DNA from: Rhizobium lentis
Lineage (GTDB): Bacteria > Pseudomonadota > Alphaproteobacteria > Rhizobiales > Rhizobiaceae
Direction: 5' to 3'
Assembly: GCF_017352135.1 (NCBI RefSeq)
Contig: NZ_CP071454.1
Location: 3,745,001-3,809,000 of the forward strand
DNA length: 64,000 bases
The notes under the pieces: generated by a model
Databases searched by the model: none
What the model was told of the DNA's origin: nothing
Seen by the model: the letters and a program-made list of their open reading frames with translations, nothing else
Made by a program: the position numbers and the translations under genes
Shown here: one piece after another, positions 56,659 to 64,000 of the stretch
Layout of the letters: every line of letters starts with the position of its first letter
How positions within the stretch are numbered: the first letter of the stretch is position 1

Positions 56659-58008
56659 CTACGCCGCCGGTGTGTTGGCCAGATAGTGCTCCAGCCAGTG
56701 GATGTCGTAGTCGCCGTTGGCGATGTCCTGGTTGGAGACGAGATCCTGGAACAGCGGCAGCGTCGTCTTGATGCCGTCGACCACGAATTCGTCGAGCGCG
56801 CGGCGCAGGCGCATCATGCATTCGACGCGGGTGCGGCCGTGCACGATCAGCTTGCCGATGAGACTGTCGTAATAGGGTGGGATCTTGTAGCCCTGATAGG
56901 CGCCCGAATCGATGCGCACCCCGAGCCCGCCTGGCGCGTGGAAATGCGTGATCGTGCCGGGCGAGGGCACGAACGTGCGCGCGTCCTCGGCATTGATGCG
57001 GCACTCGATGGCGTGGCCGGAAAAATGGATCTCATCCTGCGTCACCGAGAGACCGCCGCCGGAGGCGACGCGGATCTGCTCGTGCACGAGATCGATACCG
57101 GTTATCGCTTCGGTGATCGGATGCTCCACCTGCAGGCGGGTGTTCATTTCGATGAAATAGAATTCGCCGTTCTCGTAGAGGAATTCGATCGTGCCGGCGC
57201 CGCGATATTTCAGCTTCTTCATGGCGTCGGCGCAGATCTGGCCGATCTTCATGCGCTGCTCGACATTGAGCGCCGGCGAATTCGCCTCTTCCCAGACCTT
57301 CTGATGGCGCCGCTGCAGCGAGCAGTCGCGTTCGCCGAGGTGGATGGCATTGCCTTCGCCGTCGCCGAACACCTGGATTTCGATATGGCGCGGCTTGCCG
57401 AGGTATTTTTCCATATAGACGGCATCGTTGCCGAAGGCGGCTGCCGCTTCCGTGCGCGCCGTCGACCAGGCCTCGATCAGGTCGGCCTCGCTTCTGGCAA
57501 CCTTCATGCCACGGCCGCCGCCGCCGGCCGTCGCCTTGATCAGCACGGGATAGCCGATTTCGGCAGCTGTCCGCAGCGCATCCTCTTCGGTCTTCACTTC
57601 GCCGTCCGAGCCTGGGACGACGGGAATGCCGAGTTCCAGCGCCGTCGTCTTGGCGGTGATCTTGTCGCCCATGATGCGGATGTGGTCCGCCGTTGGCCCG
57701 ATAAAGGTGATGCCGTGGGCTTCGAGGATATCGGCGAACTTGGCATTCTCAGAGAGGAAGCCGTAGCCCGGATGTACGGCGTCGGCGCCGGTGATCTCGC
57801 AGGCGGCGACGATCTGATGAATATTGAGATAGCTCTCGCGCGAGGAGGGCGGGCCGATGCAGACGCTCTCGTCGGCAAGGCGCACATGCATGGCATCGGC
57901 GTCGGCGGTGGAGTGCACCACGACGCAGGCAATGCCGAGCTCTTTGCAGGCCCGAAGGACCCGAAGGGCGATTTCCCCGCGATTGGCGATGAGGATTTTC
58001 GAAATCAT
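56659..58008 (-). CDS. accC: Acetyl-CoA carboxylase, biotin carboxylase subunit
   Basis: A 449-residue ATP-grasp enzyme that carboxylates biotin on AccB, the first step of fatty acid synthesis. It begins [17 protein letters not shown] and carries the ATP loop [13 protein letters not shown] and the biotin/bicarbonate region [16 protein letters not shown]. The start at 58008 is preferred to an in-frame ATG 60 bases upstream, which would overlap accB and add non-conserved residues. Confidence 0.97.
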   Translation of the reverse strand: MISKILIANRGEIALRVLRACKELGIACVVVHSTADADAMHVRLADESVCIGPPSSRESYLNIHQIVAACEITGADAVHPGYGFLSENAKFADILEAHGITFIGPTADHIRIMGDKITAKTTALELGIPVVPGSDGEVKTEEDALRTAAEIGYPVLIKATAGGGGRGMKVARSEADLIEAWSTARTEAAAAFGNDAVYMEKYLGKPRHIEIQVFGDGEGNAIHLGERDCSLQRRHQKVWEEANSPALNVEQRMKIGQICADAMKKLKYRGAGTIEFLYENGEFYFIEMNTRLQVEHPITEAITGIDLVHEQIRVASGGGLSVTQDEIHFSGHAIECRINAEDARTFVPSPGTITHFHAPGGLGVRIDSGAYQGYKIPPYYDSLIGKLIVHGRTRVECMMRLRRALDEFVVDGIKTTLPLFQDLVSNQDIANGDYDIHWLEHYLANTPAA

Positions 58009-58018
58009 GGGCTTGGGC

Positions 58019-58495
58019 CTATTCGATGACGACGAGGGCTTGGCCGTATTCGACGGGATGTCCGTCATCGACGAGGATCTCGGTGACTTTGCCTGACTTC
58101 GGCGACGGAATCTGGTTCATCGTCTTCATCGCTTCGATGATGATGAGCGTCTGGCCTTCCTTGACGGTGGCGCCGATCTCGATGAAGGGACGTGCGCCCG
58201 GAGCCGGTGCCATATAGACGGTGCCGACCATCGGTGCGTTGACGACATTCGCCGGGTTGCGGCCGGGTGCTGCGGGCGCGGCAGCGGCTGCTGCCGGAGC
58301 AGCGGCGGCCGCCGGAGCGGCGAAGGCCGGTGCTGCGATCGGAGCCTGGACGTATTGCGGCGTGCCTCCGCCGCGCGAAACGCGGATGCGCAAGTCGTCC
58401 TGCTCGACCTCGATCTCCGTCAGATCCGTCTCGTTGAGGATGTTGGCGAGATCGCGGATCAGTGCCTGATCGATACCCGATTTCTTTTCAGCCAT
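58019..58495 (-). CDS. accB: Acetyl-CoA carboxylase biotin carboxyl carrier protein
   Basis: A 158-residue carrier. The biotin acceptor lysine is in the canonical EAMKTMNQI, and the thumb is present near [15 protein letters not shown]. An Ala/Pro-rich linker (about 60-85) joins it to the N-terminal helix. The start at 58495 gives [17 protein letters not shown]. It lies ten bases upstream of accC. Confidence 0.97.
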   Translation of the reverse strand: MAEKKSGIDQALIRDLANILNETDLTEIEVEQDDLRIRVSRGGGTPQYVQAPIAAPAFAAPAAAAAPAAAAAAPAAPGRNPANVVNAPMVGTVYMAPAPGARPFIEIGATVKEGQTLIIIEAMKTMNQIPSPKSGKVTEILVDDGHPVEYGQALVVIE

Positions 58496-58515
58496 GGTGT
58501 TGCCCTGTCTTCTTC

Positions 58516-58953
58516 TTATGCCGTGATGTTCTTCAGCGCATGCAGCGCCAGGATGTAGCTGTAAGGCCCGAAGCCGCAAATCACGCCCTTGCATGCCGGC
58601 GCGATCATCGACTTGTGGCGGAATTCTTCCCGTGCATGAACGTTGGAGATGTGAAGCTCGATGACGGGAATGGAAATGGCGCGGATCGCGTCATGCAGCG
58701 CGACCGATGTATGCGTATAGGCGCCTGCATTGATGGCAACGCCGGCGGCCTTTTCGTCGGCCTCATGGAACCAGTCGACGAGCACGCCCTCGTGATTGCT
58801 CTGGCGGAAATCGATATCAAAGCCGAGTTCGCGCCCGGCTGCCTTGCAGTCCGCTTCGATGTCCTTGAGAGTCTTTCCGCCATAAATGCCGGGCTCTCGT
58901 TTGCCCAGCATGTTCAGGTTTGGGCCGTTCAGGACAAAAATCGTTTGCGTCAT
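58516..58953 (-). CDS. aroQ: Type II 3-dehydroquinate dehydratase
   Basis: A 145-residue dodecameric enzyme of the shikimate pathway. The signature is LNGPNLNMLGKREPGIYG (catalytic Tyr and Arg), with the catalytic His in HTSVALHDA and the substrate-binding region ELHISNVHAREEFRHKS. It starts at 58953. It is the first gene of the cluster ending in aat, a gene order widespread in proteobacteria. Confidence 0.96.
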   Translation of the reverse strand: MTQTIFVLNGPNLNMLGKREPGIYGGKTLKDIEADCKAAGRELGFDIDFRQSNHEGVLVDWFHEADEKAAGVAINAGAYTHTSVALHDAIRAISIPVIELHISNVHAREEFRHKSMIAPACKGVICGFGPYSYILALHALKNITA

Positions 58954-58982
58954 CGAATGTTCCGTTAAATCCACGACGGCAA

Positions 58983-59011
58983 CCTATAGACTCCGCGACG
59001 GCTGATTGAAA
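58983..59011 (-). promoter_or_regulatory. Candidate promoter for aroQ-accBC
   Basis: On the minus strand TTTCAA and TATAGG are separated by 17 bases, 30 bases before the aroQ start. Confidence 0.4.
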
Positions 59012-59112
59012 GCCCTTACGGATTGGCCGGCAGGAATCGTGCCACAATTGTCCACATGGCTGAAACGCTTCGATTCTGGCGATTTGATGAGTGCCCCGAT
59101 CGGCGTCTTTCG

Positions 59113-59871
59113 TCAGCAGGCAGTCTTGCCGCAGCTGCGCATGTTCTTGACCTTGGCTTCGAGGTCATCGAGCCCGACGGCACCCGGTACCAGTTCGTTG
59201 CCGATCACATAGGAGGGCGTGCCGCTGATGCCGAGGCTGGAGGCGAGCTGGTAGGTCGCCTGAACGATTCCGTCATTCGGGCTCTTTGCCATCTCGGCAC
59301 GAATCTTGTCTTCGCTGACGCCAAGCGAGGCGGCGACGGCCATCGCCGTTTCGTCCGAGGCGCGGCCAGCGTGTCCGAGAAGCGCAACATGGAAATCGGC
59401 ATATTTCTCGGGCGCCAGCCTGCGGAAGGCGTCGGCCACTTTGTGGGCGGCGACCGAGTCCGGGCCGAGGATCGGGAATTCCTTGAGTACGAAGCGAACG
59501 TTCTTGTCCTTCTTCAGCATCGCCTGCATGTCGGGAAGGGCGTGACGGCAGTAGCTGCAGTTATAATCGAAGAATTCGACGACGGTGACGTCGCCCTTGG
59601 GATTGCCAAGCGTAACGTCGTTCTTCGAGGAGAAGATATCGGCCGTGTTCTCTTCGATCGCCATATTCGCCTTCACCAGCCGTGCGGCTTCCTGCTTCTT
59701 CTGCAGCGCATCCTGGACTTCAAGCATGATCTCGGGGTTTTCGATCAGATATTGCTTGATGAATTCACCAAACTCCTTCTTCTGCTGATCATCGAGCGCT
59801 GCCGCCGGAAACGGGAGCGCGATCGATGCGGCAAGCGCCAGTGCGGTGAAGCTTTTCGAGAAGAAGGCCAT
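59113..59871 (-). CDS. DsbA/ScsC-family periplasmic thiol:disulfide oxidoreductase
   Basis: A 252-residue exported thioredoxin-fold protein. The signal peptide ends near PAAALDD. Residues 28-65 form a charged helix of the ScsC N-terminal type, which mediates oligomerisation in some members. The active site is C105-S-Y-C108 (FFDYNCSYCRHALP) and the cis-proline loop is GTPSYVIG. Two more cysteines sit at the very C-terminus (SCGKTAC), which is unusual. Whether it oxidises or isomerises disulfides cannot be told from sequence. Confidence 0.9.
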   Translation of the reverse strand: MAFFSKSFTALALAASIALPFPAAALDDQQKKEFGEFIKQYLIENPEIMLEVQDALQKKQEAARLVKANMAIEENTADIFSSKNDVTLGNPKGDVTVVEFFDYNCSYCRHALPDMQAMLKKDKNVRFVLKEFPILGPDSVAAHKVADAFRRLAPEKYADFHVALLGHAGRASDETAMAVAASLGVSEDKIRAEMAKSPNDGIVQATYQLASSLGISGTPSYVIGNELVPGAVGLDDLEAKVKNMRSCGKTAC

Positions 59872-60074
59872 GATATCCTCGTCATCGGCGATGTGATCCT
59901 GGTCGAGAGACCGTCGCCGGGTTATGGACTTGAACGCGTCGCGTCAAGGTACGGCGCGTCGGGTTCTGCTCAAACAGGAATTTTCGTCCCAGGGCGAGCC
60001 TCTCGGGATTGTGATGAGCCGATTAATGCGGCAATTGTCTGGCCATCATCGAAGAAGCCGAGCGAGAAGCGATC

Positions 60075-61232
60075 TTGTTTTCCATATCGAAACGCAGTGA
60101 AGTCGAGCCCTTTCATGCCATGGACGTGCTGGCTGAAGCGACGAAACGGCGCGCGAGCGGCCATCCCGTCATTTCGATGGCGGTCGGTCAACCCTCGCAC
60201 CCCGCGCCTCGGGCCGCTCTCGATGCAGCGCGCGCAGCCCTTGCCGAAGGCCGAATCGGTTACACCGATGCGCTGGGAACGGCGCGGCTCAGATCCGCGC
60301 TTGCCTGGCACTATAAGGATCGCCGCGGTCTGGAAATCGACCCCGCGCGGATTGCCATCACCACCGGTTCCTCGGCCGGCTTCAACCTTGCCTTCCTGTC
60401 GCTCTTCGATGCCGGTGATGCCGTGGCGATTGCCAGGCCCGGCTACCCCGCCTATCGCAATATCATGGGTGCGCTGGGTCTGAAGGTTGTCGAGGTGCCG
60501 GTCACGGCGGAGACCCATTTTACCCTGACCCCCGAGAGCCTTGAGGCGGCGCAGAAGGAAAGCGGCGTGAGGCTGAAGGGCGTGCTGCTCGCAAGCCCCG
60601 CCAACCCCACGGGCACGGTGACCGGCCGCGATGGACTGAAGGCGCTCGCCGATTATTGCGCGGCCCATTCCATCGCCTTCATCTCGGATGAAATCTACCA
60701 CGGGCTGACCTTTGCCGGCGAGGAGGCGAGCGCGCTGGAACTGACCGACGAGGCGATCGTCATCAATTCCTTCTCCAAATATTATTGCATGACCGGCTGG
60801 CGGATCGGCTGGATGGTGCTCCCCGAGCGCCTGGTACGGCCGATCGAGCGGGTGGCGCAGAGCCTCTATATCTCCCCGCCCGAACTCTCCCAGATCGCAG
60901 CGGTGGCGGCACTTGGCGCAAGCGAAGAGCTCGATCAGGTCAAAGCGAGTTATGCAGCAAATCGGCAATTGCTGCTCGACCGTCTGCCAAAGATCGGCCT
61001 GGCGCCCGCTTCGCCGATGGACGGCGCCTTCTATGCCTATGTCGATGTTTCCCGCTTCACCAATGACAGCATGGGCTTTGCCAAACGCATGCTTGCCGAA
61101 ATCAATGTCGCCGCAACACCGGGCCTGGATTTTGACCCGCTGGAGGGCCACCGCAGCCTGCGTTTGTCCTATGCAGGCTCGCAGGTGGAAATCGCCGAGG
61201 CGGTGGAGCGGATCGCAGCCTGGCTGAAGTAG
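60075..61232 (+). CDS. PLP-dependent class I/II aminotransferase
   Basis: A 385-residue fold type I aminotransferase. The PLP lysine is in NSFSKYYCMTGWRIGW, and other family residues appear in ASPANPTGTVTGRDGL, FISDEIYHGL, and the C-terminal arginine of RSLRLSYAGS. It resembles aspartate/aromatic-type aminotransferases; the amino acid substrate is not determinable. It starts at TTG 60075 after GAGAAG; no better ATG yields the family N-terminus. Confidence 0.88.
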   Translation: MFSISKRSEVEPFHAMDVLAEATKRRASGHPVISMAVGQPSHPAPRAALDAARAALAEGRIGYTDALGTARLRSALAWHYKDRRGLEIDPARIAITTGSSAGFNLAFLSLFDAGDAVAIARPGYPAYRNIMGALGLKVVEVPVTAETHFTLTPESLEAAQKESGVRLKGVLLASPANPTGTVTGRDGLKALADYCAAHSIAFISDEIYHGLTFAGEEASALELTDEAIVINSFSKYYCMTGWRIGWMVLPERLVRPIERVAQSLYISPPELSQIAAVAALGASEELDQVKASYAANRQLLLDRLPKIGLAPASPMDGAFYAYVDVSRFTNDSMGFAKRMLAEINVAATPGLDFDPLEGHRSLRLSYAGSQVEIAEAVERIAAWLK

Positions 61233-61261
61233 CGGGGCAAGCCGCTTCTTGCCCTCATCCA

Positions 61262-62599
61262 TCAGCTGCGCGATGAAAACAGCGAGGCTAGCGTCGAAGC
61301 CGGCTTGTTGCTCAGCCGTGGCACGACCACAAGCTGCTTGATTTCGCCGCGTTTGTAGGCGGCCAGGAAGCGCTTGTAATCCTTGAAGGAGACGCAGCCG
61401 TTGGAATCGCCGTTCTTGCCGAGCATATAGGTATGGGCAAGCAGACCGACGCGGTCATAGATGGCATCCGAGCCTTCGACCGGCGTCAAGCGCAGGGCTT
61501 CGACGCCGTGGAAAAGAGCCTCGCGCATGGTGAGGACATAGGTATGCGGCGGCGTCGGCCCGCGCATTTTCTGGTTTGCGAAACGCGGCTTGTCGCGCAT
61601 CTTGCCGAGACCGGAATGGGCCTCCAGCCGTTCGCCGTTGGGCAGGTAGACGGTGCTGTTTTCGATGTCGTAGATCGCAACACCCGCACGCAGCTTCGGC
61701 GAGAAAAGCGGCTTGTCGTAGCGCGGCACCGCGTCGTCCTCGTCGTCCTGGATCGGCGAGTTCGGCTTGGCATAGGCAAGAACGGGTTCGGCGGAGCGCT
61801 GCGAACCCTTGGCGGCCGGTGCCGGTTTGCCGATCAGGCCGTCTGGACGCGCCATCGGCAACGGCACAGAAGCGGCATCCGGCGACAGGACGAGATCGAA
61901 GGGTTGATCTTCCGCTGCTGCGACGACGACCGGTGCGGATTCTGCTGCAGGAATTGAGGCGGTCCGGACAGGAGGCGCGATCGGCTCGACCGGGGCGGGC
62001 GCGATCTGCCGGGGGCCAGCGTCGGCAAGTGCGAGCATCGCCGGGAGTTCGGCCGCGGCGACGGCTTCCTTCGACGGAACGATGATGCGGTCACCGTCCT
62101 CTTCTTCTATCTCTGCCGAGGCGAGCTCAACCGGCGGGGATGCTATCGCATCATCCTTGCGAAACTTGACGCTGTCCGAGATCGCGACAACGACCGGTTG
62201 CTCGGCAGCCGTGGTGAGCCGAGTGTTTCTTGTAAGAGCCGCCAATGCGGTTGCGGCGGCGGCAGTCTTCTCGGCGTGGGACTGGATGAGGCTTGCTGTC
62301 AGCGGCATTTTCGGCTTCGCGTTGAAGGCGGCCAGCCGGTCGGCCTTGCCGACATGGATCAGCCGCTCATGGCGCGTTGACGGCGCCAGCTTCGGCGCGG
62401 TCCCGATCTGTGTCAGGCTACCAGGTGGAGAAAAAGGCGCGGCCACCGAATGCATGGTCGCCAAGGTCGCGATCAGCCATGTTGAGGTTAAAAGCCCGGC
62501 GCCGACGACACCGTAAAGAAAACCGCGAGATCTGCGTGAACGCAAAGCAGATCCGCCAAGAGGGGCGACGTTATCCAACGTCCCTACCGCAAACGCCAT
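61262..62599 (-). CDS. DUF2778 (Tlde1-like L,D-transpeptidase-type) membrane-anchored protein
   Basis: A 445-residue protein with a short cytoplasmic N-terminus, one membrane helix (about 27-48, GFLYGVVGAGLLTSTWLIATLA), a long Ala/Pro/Glu-rich periplasmic linker and a C-terminal DUF2778 domain. The domain shows the H...S-x-G-C pattern of L,D-transpeptidase-like enzymes (LLAHTYMLGKNGDSNGCVSF), the fold of the Tlde1 effector family. In rhizobia such proteins are chromosomal, suggesting peptidoglycan remodelling rather than a toxin role. The start at 62599 is chosen over an upstream frame. Confidence 0.82.
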   Translation of the reverse strand: MAFAVGTLDNVAPLGGSALRSRRSRGFLYGVVGAGLLTSTWLIATLATMHSVAAPFSPPGSLTQIGTAPKLAPSTRHERLIHVGKADRLAAFNAKPKMPLTASLIQSHAEKTAAAATALAALTRNTRLTTAAEQPVVVAISDSVKFRKDDAIASPPVELASAEIEEEDGDRIIVPSKEAVAAAELPAMLALADAGPRQIAPAPVEPIAPPVRTASIPAAESAPVVVAAAEDQPFDLVLSPDAASVPLPMARPDGLIGKPAPAAKGSQRSAEPVLAYAKPNSPIQDDEDDAVPRYDKPLFSPKLRAGVAIYDIENSTVYLPNGERLEAHSGLGKMRDKPRFANQKMRGPTPPHTYVLTMREALFHGVEALRLTPVEGSDAIYDRVGLLAHTYMLGKNGDSNGCVSFKDYKRFLAAYKRGEIKQLVVVPRLSNKPASTLASLFSSRS

Positions 62600-62807
62600 A
62601 CTACACTCGTCTTTCAAACTCGCTACGCAGGCCGGCGGCACTGACTGACTGAACTTCGCCGGGCGCCGGTAAAGGCGCAAAAGGGCCGAATTTTGGCCGC
62701 CTGCGACTTCCGACTGTTTCGCAAGGATGACGAATTATGGTTTCTAATTTGTTTACGCGATATCGCGGTTTCTTGCGATGTCTCAAAAAGAGATGCGCGT
62801 CGGCGTC

Positions 62808-64000
62808 TCAGGCGCGTTCCATCACATAACTTCCCGGCGCTTCCTCGATCGCGTTCAGGGCATCGCCGCCGGGTTTGCGCGCCGCAACGCGCCTGCCGTC
62901 ATGCGTCTCGATCCAGGCTTGCCAATGCGGCCACCACGACCCCGGCGTCTCGGTTGCCTGCTCCAGCCAGGTCTCATAGTCGCCCTTGGCCGGGCCGCCG
63001 GTCCAGAATTGGTATTTCTTCTTGTCGGGCGGGTTCACGACGCCGGCGATATGTCCCGAACCGGTGACGACGAACTCCACCTTGCCGCCGAAGAACTGGC
63101 TGCCGAGGAAAACGGATTTGGCAGGGGCAATGTGATCCTCGCGGGTGGCGAGATTATAGATCGGGATTTTCACGTCCTTCAGCGACACGCGTTTGCCGTC
63201 GAGGATCATCTCGTTCTGCGTCAGCGCATTGCGGAGGTAGCAGTTGCGCAGGTAGAAGGCGTGGTTTGCCGCCGCCATGCGGGTCGAATCGGCGTTCCAG
63301 AACAACAGGTCGAAGGGCAGGGGCTCCTGGCCCTTGAGGTAGCTGTTGACGAAATAGGGCCAGATCAGCTCGGAGGCGCGCAGCATGTTGAAGGCCATCG
63401 ACATCTTCGAGCCGTCGAGATAGCCGGCCGCCTGCATATGCTCCTCGAGTGCCGCAAGCTGCTCCTCGTCGACGAAGACCTTGAGGTCGCCGGCATGGGT
63501 GAAATCCACCTGAGTGGTGAAGAGCGTGGCGGTCTTGATGCGTTTGTTCTTTTCCTTGGCATGCAACGCCAGCGTTGCCGCCAGCAGCGTGCCGCCGACG
63601 CAGTAGCCGACGGCATTGACCTCCTTCTCGCCGGTCGCCTTCTCGATCGTCGCAAGCGCAAAATCGATGCCCTCGCGGGCATAGGCTGCCCAGTCCTTGT
63701 CGGCGTGGCGCGCATCCGGGTTGACCCAGGAAATGACGAAGACGCTATGACCCTGGTCGACGCACCACTTTATGAAGGATTTCTGCGGATTGAGGTCGAG
63801 AATATAGAATTTATTGATCCAGGGTGGGCAGATCAGCAGCGGCCGCTTCAACACGGTCTCAGTCGATGCCTCGTACTGGATGATCTGGCAGATGTCGTTC
63901 TGGGCGATTACCTTGCCAGGCGTCAGCGCCATGTCGCGGCCGACGGCAAATTTCGTCATGTCGGTCTGGCGAAGGCGAAGATCGCCATTTCCGGCGGCAA
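62808..64000 (-). CDS. phaC: Poly(3-hydroxyalkanoate) synthase (class I), 5' end beyond window
   Basis: The C-terminal 397 or so residues of a PHA synthase that polymerises hydroxyacyl-CoA into storage polyester. The catalytic cysteine is in the lipase-like box GYCVGG, the aspartate in TREDHIAP, and the histidine in [12 protein letters not shown]. The frame remains open to base 64000 with family sequence upstream of the internal Met at 63959 ([17 protein letters not shown]), so the true start lies outside the window; class I synthases are about 600 residues. Confidence 0.95.
   Translation of the reverse strand, partial: AAGNGDLRLRQTDMTKFAVGRDMALTPGKVIAQNDICQIIQYEASTETVLKRPLLICPPWINKFYILDLNPQKSFIKWCVDQGHSVFVISWVNPDARHADKDWAAYAREGIDFALATIEKATGEKEVNAVGYCVGGTLLAATLALHAKEKNKRIKTATLFTTQVDFTHAGDLKVFVDEEQLAALEEHMQAAGYLDGSKMSMAFNMLRASELIWPYFVNSYLKGQEPLPFDLLFWNADSTRMAAANHAFYLRNCYLRNALTQNEMILDGKRVSLKDVKIPIYNLATREDHIAPAKSVFLGSQFFGGKVEFVVTGSGHIAGVVNPPDKKKYQFWTGGPAKGDYETWLEQATETPGSWWPHWQAWIETHDGRRVAARKPGGDALNAIEEAPGSYVMERA

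Overview
The window is core chromosome of a member of the Rhizobiaceae, most likely the Rhizobium leguminosarum/etli group. The evidence is high GC with strong third-position GC bias, an ExoR-type Sel1-repeat regulator, a PopZ-type polar organiser, fused SecDF, an NDUFA12-like complex I protein, two DUF1127 proteins, a class I PHA synthase, and an intergenic RNA with the hairpin layout of the alphaproteobacterial alpha-r14 sRNA family. I see no prophage, integrase, transposase or CRISPR array. Only a few small loci look recently changed.

Layout. 0-5 kb: an isoaspartyl-methyltransferase-like gene, PopZ and valS, each followed by an intrinsic terminator. 5-9.5 kb: a FadL-like outer membrane protein, a gene-free stretch of about 660 bp, exoR, and leftward xth and erpA. 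9.7-25.2 kb: a long rightward run (dgt, argS, a giant SPOR protein, nagZ, scpA, scpB, tatABC, serS, surE, pcm, nlpD-like) combining cell-wall growth and division, chromosome condensation, export and translation. The surE-pcm-nlpD order matches enteric bacteria, but no rpoS follows. 25.3-31 kb: a leftward AAA ATPase, then yajC-secDF followed by homologues of two mitochondrial complex I assembly factors (NDUFAF3 and NDUFAF6) and a small membrane protein. 31-34 kb: trmFO, two single-gene DUF1127 units and an alpha-r14-like sRNA, all leftward. 34-38.3 kb: a DUF2157/GDYXXLXY membrane pair, tRNA-Leu(UAG), trigger factor and an NTF2-fold protein. 38.4-46.7 kb: a membrane-tailed radical SAM protein, an internally deleted endonuclease/phosphatase gene, sthA, radC-map, a TetR regulator, a small membrane pair that overlaps ruvX tail to tail, and a UPF0173 hydrolase. 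46.7-53.9 kb: gatC-gatA and gatB, separated by about 2.8 kb of small accessory genes (a frameshifted GNAT gene, a YjhX toxin-family gene, another GNAT gene, a glyoxalase-fold protein), with two more GNAT genes after gatB. 53.9-64 kb: an NDUFA12-like protein, DUF2155 and DUF2167 envelope proteins, a leftward aroQ-accB-accC-aat cluster, an ScsC/DsbA thiol oxidoreductase, a PLP aminotransferase, a DUF2778 L,D-transpeptidase-like protein, and phaC cut by the window edge.

Most of the window is housekeeping. The best places to look further are the DUF1127/sRNA cluster at 32.6-33.9 kb, the NDUFAF3-NDUFAF6 pair behind secDF, the membrane-tailed radical SAM protein, the YjhX/GNAT-rich interval between gatA and gatB, and the two damaged genes near 40.5 and 48.6 kb.
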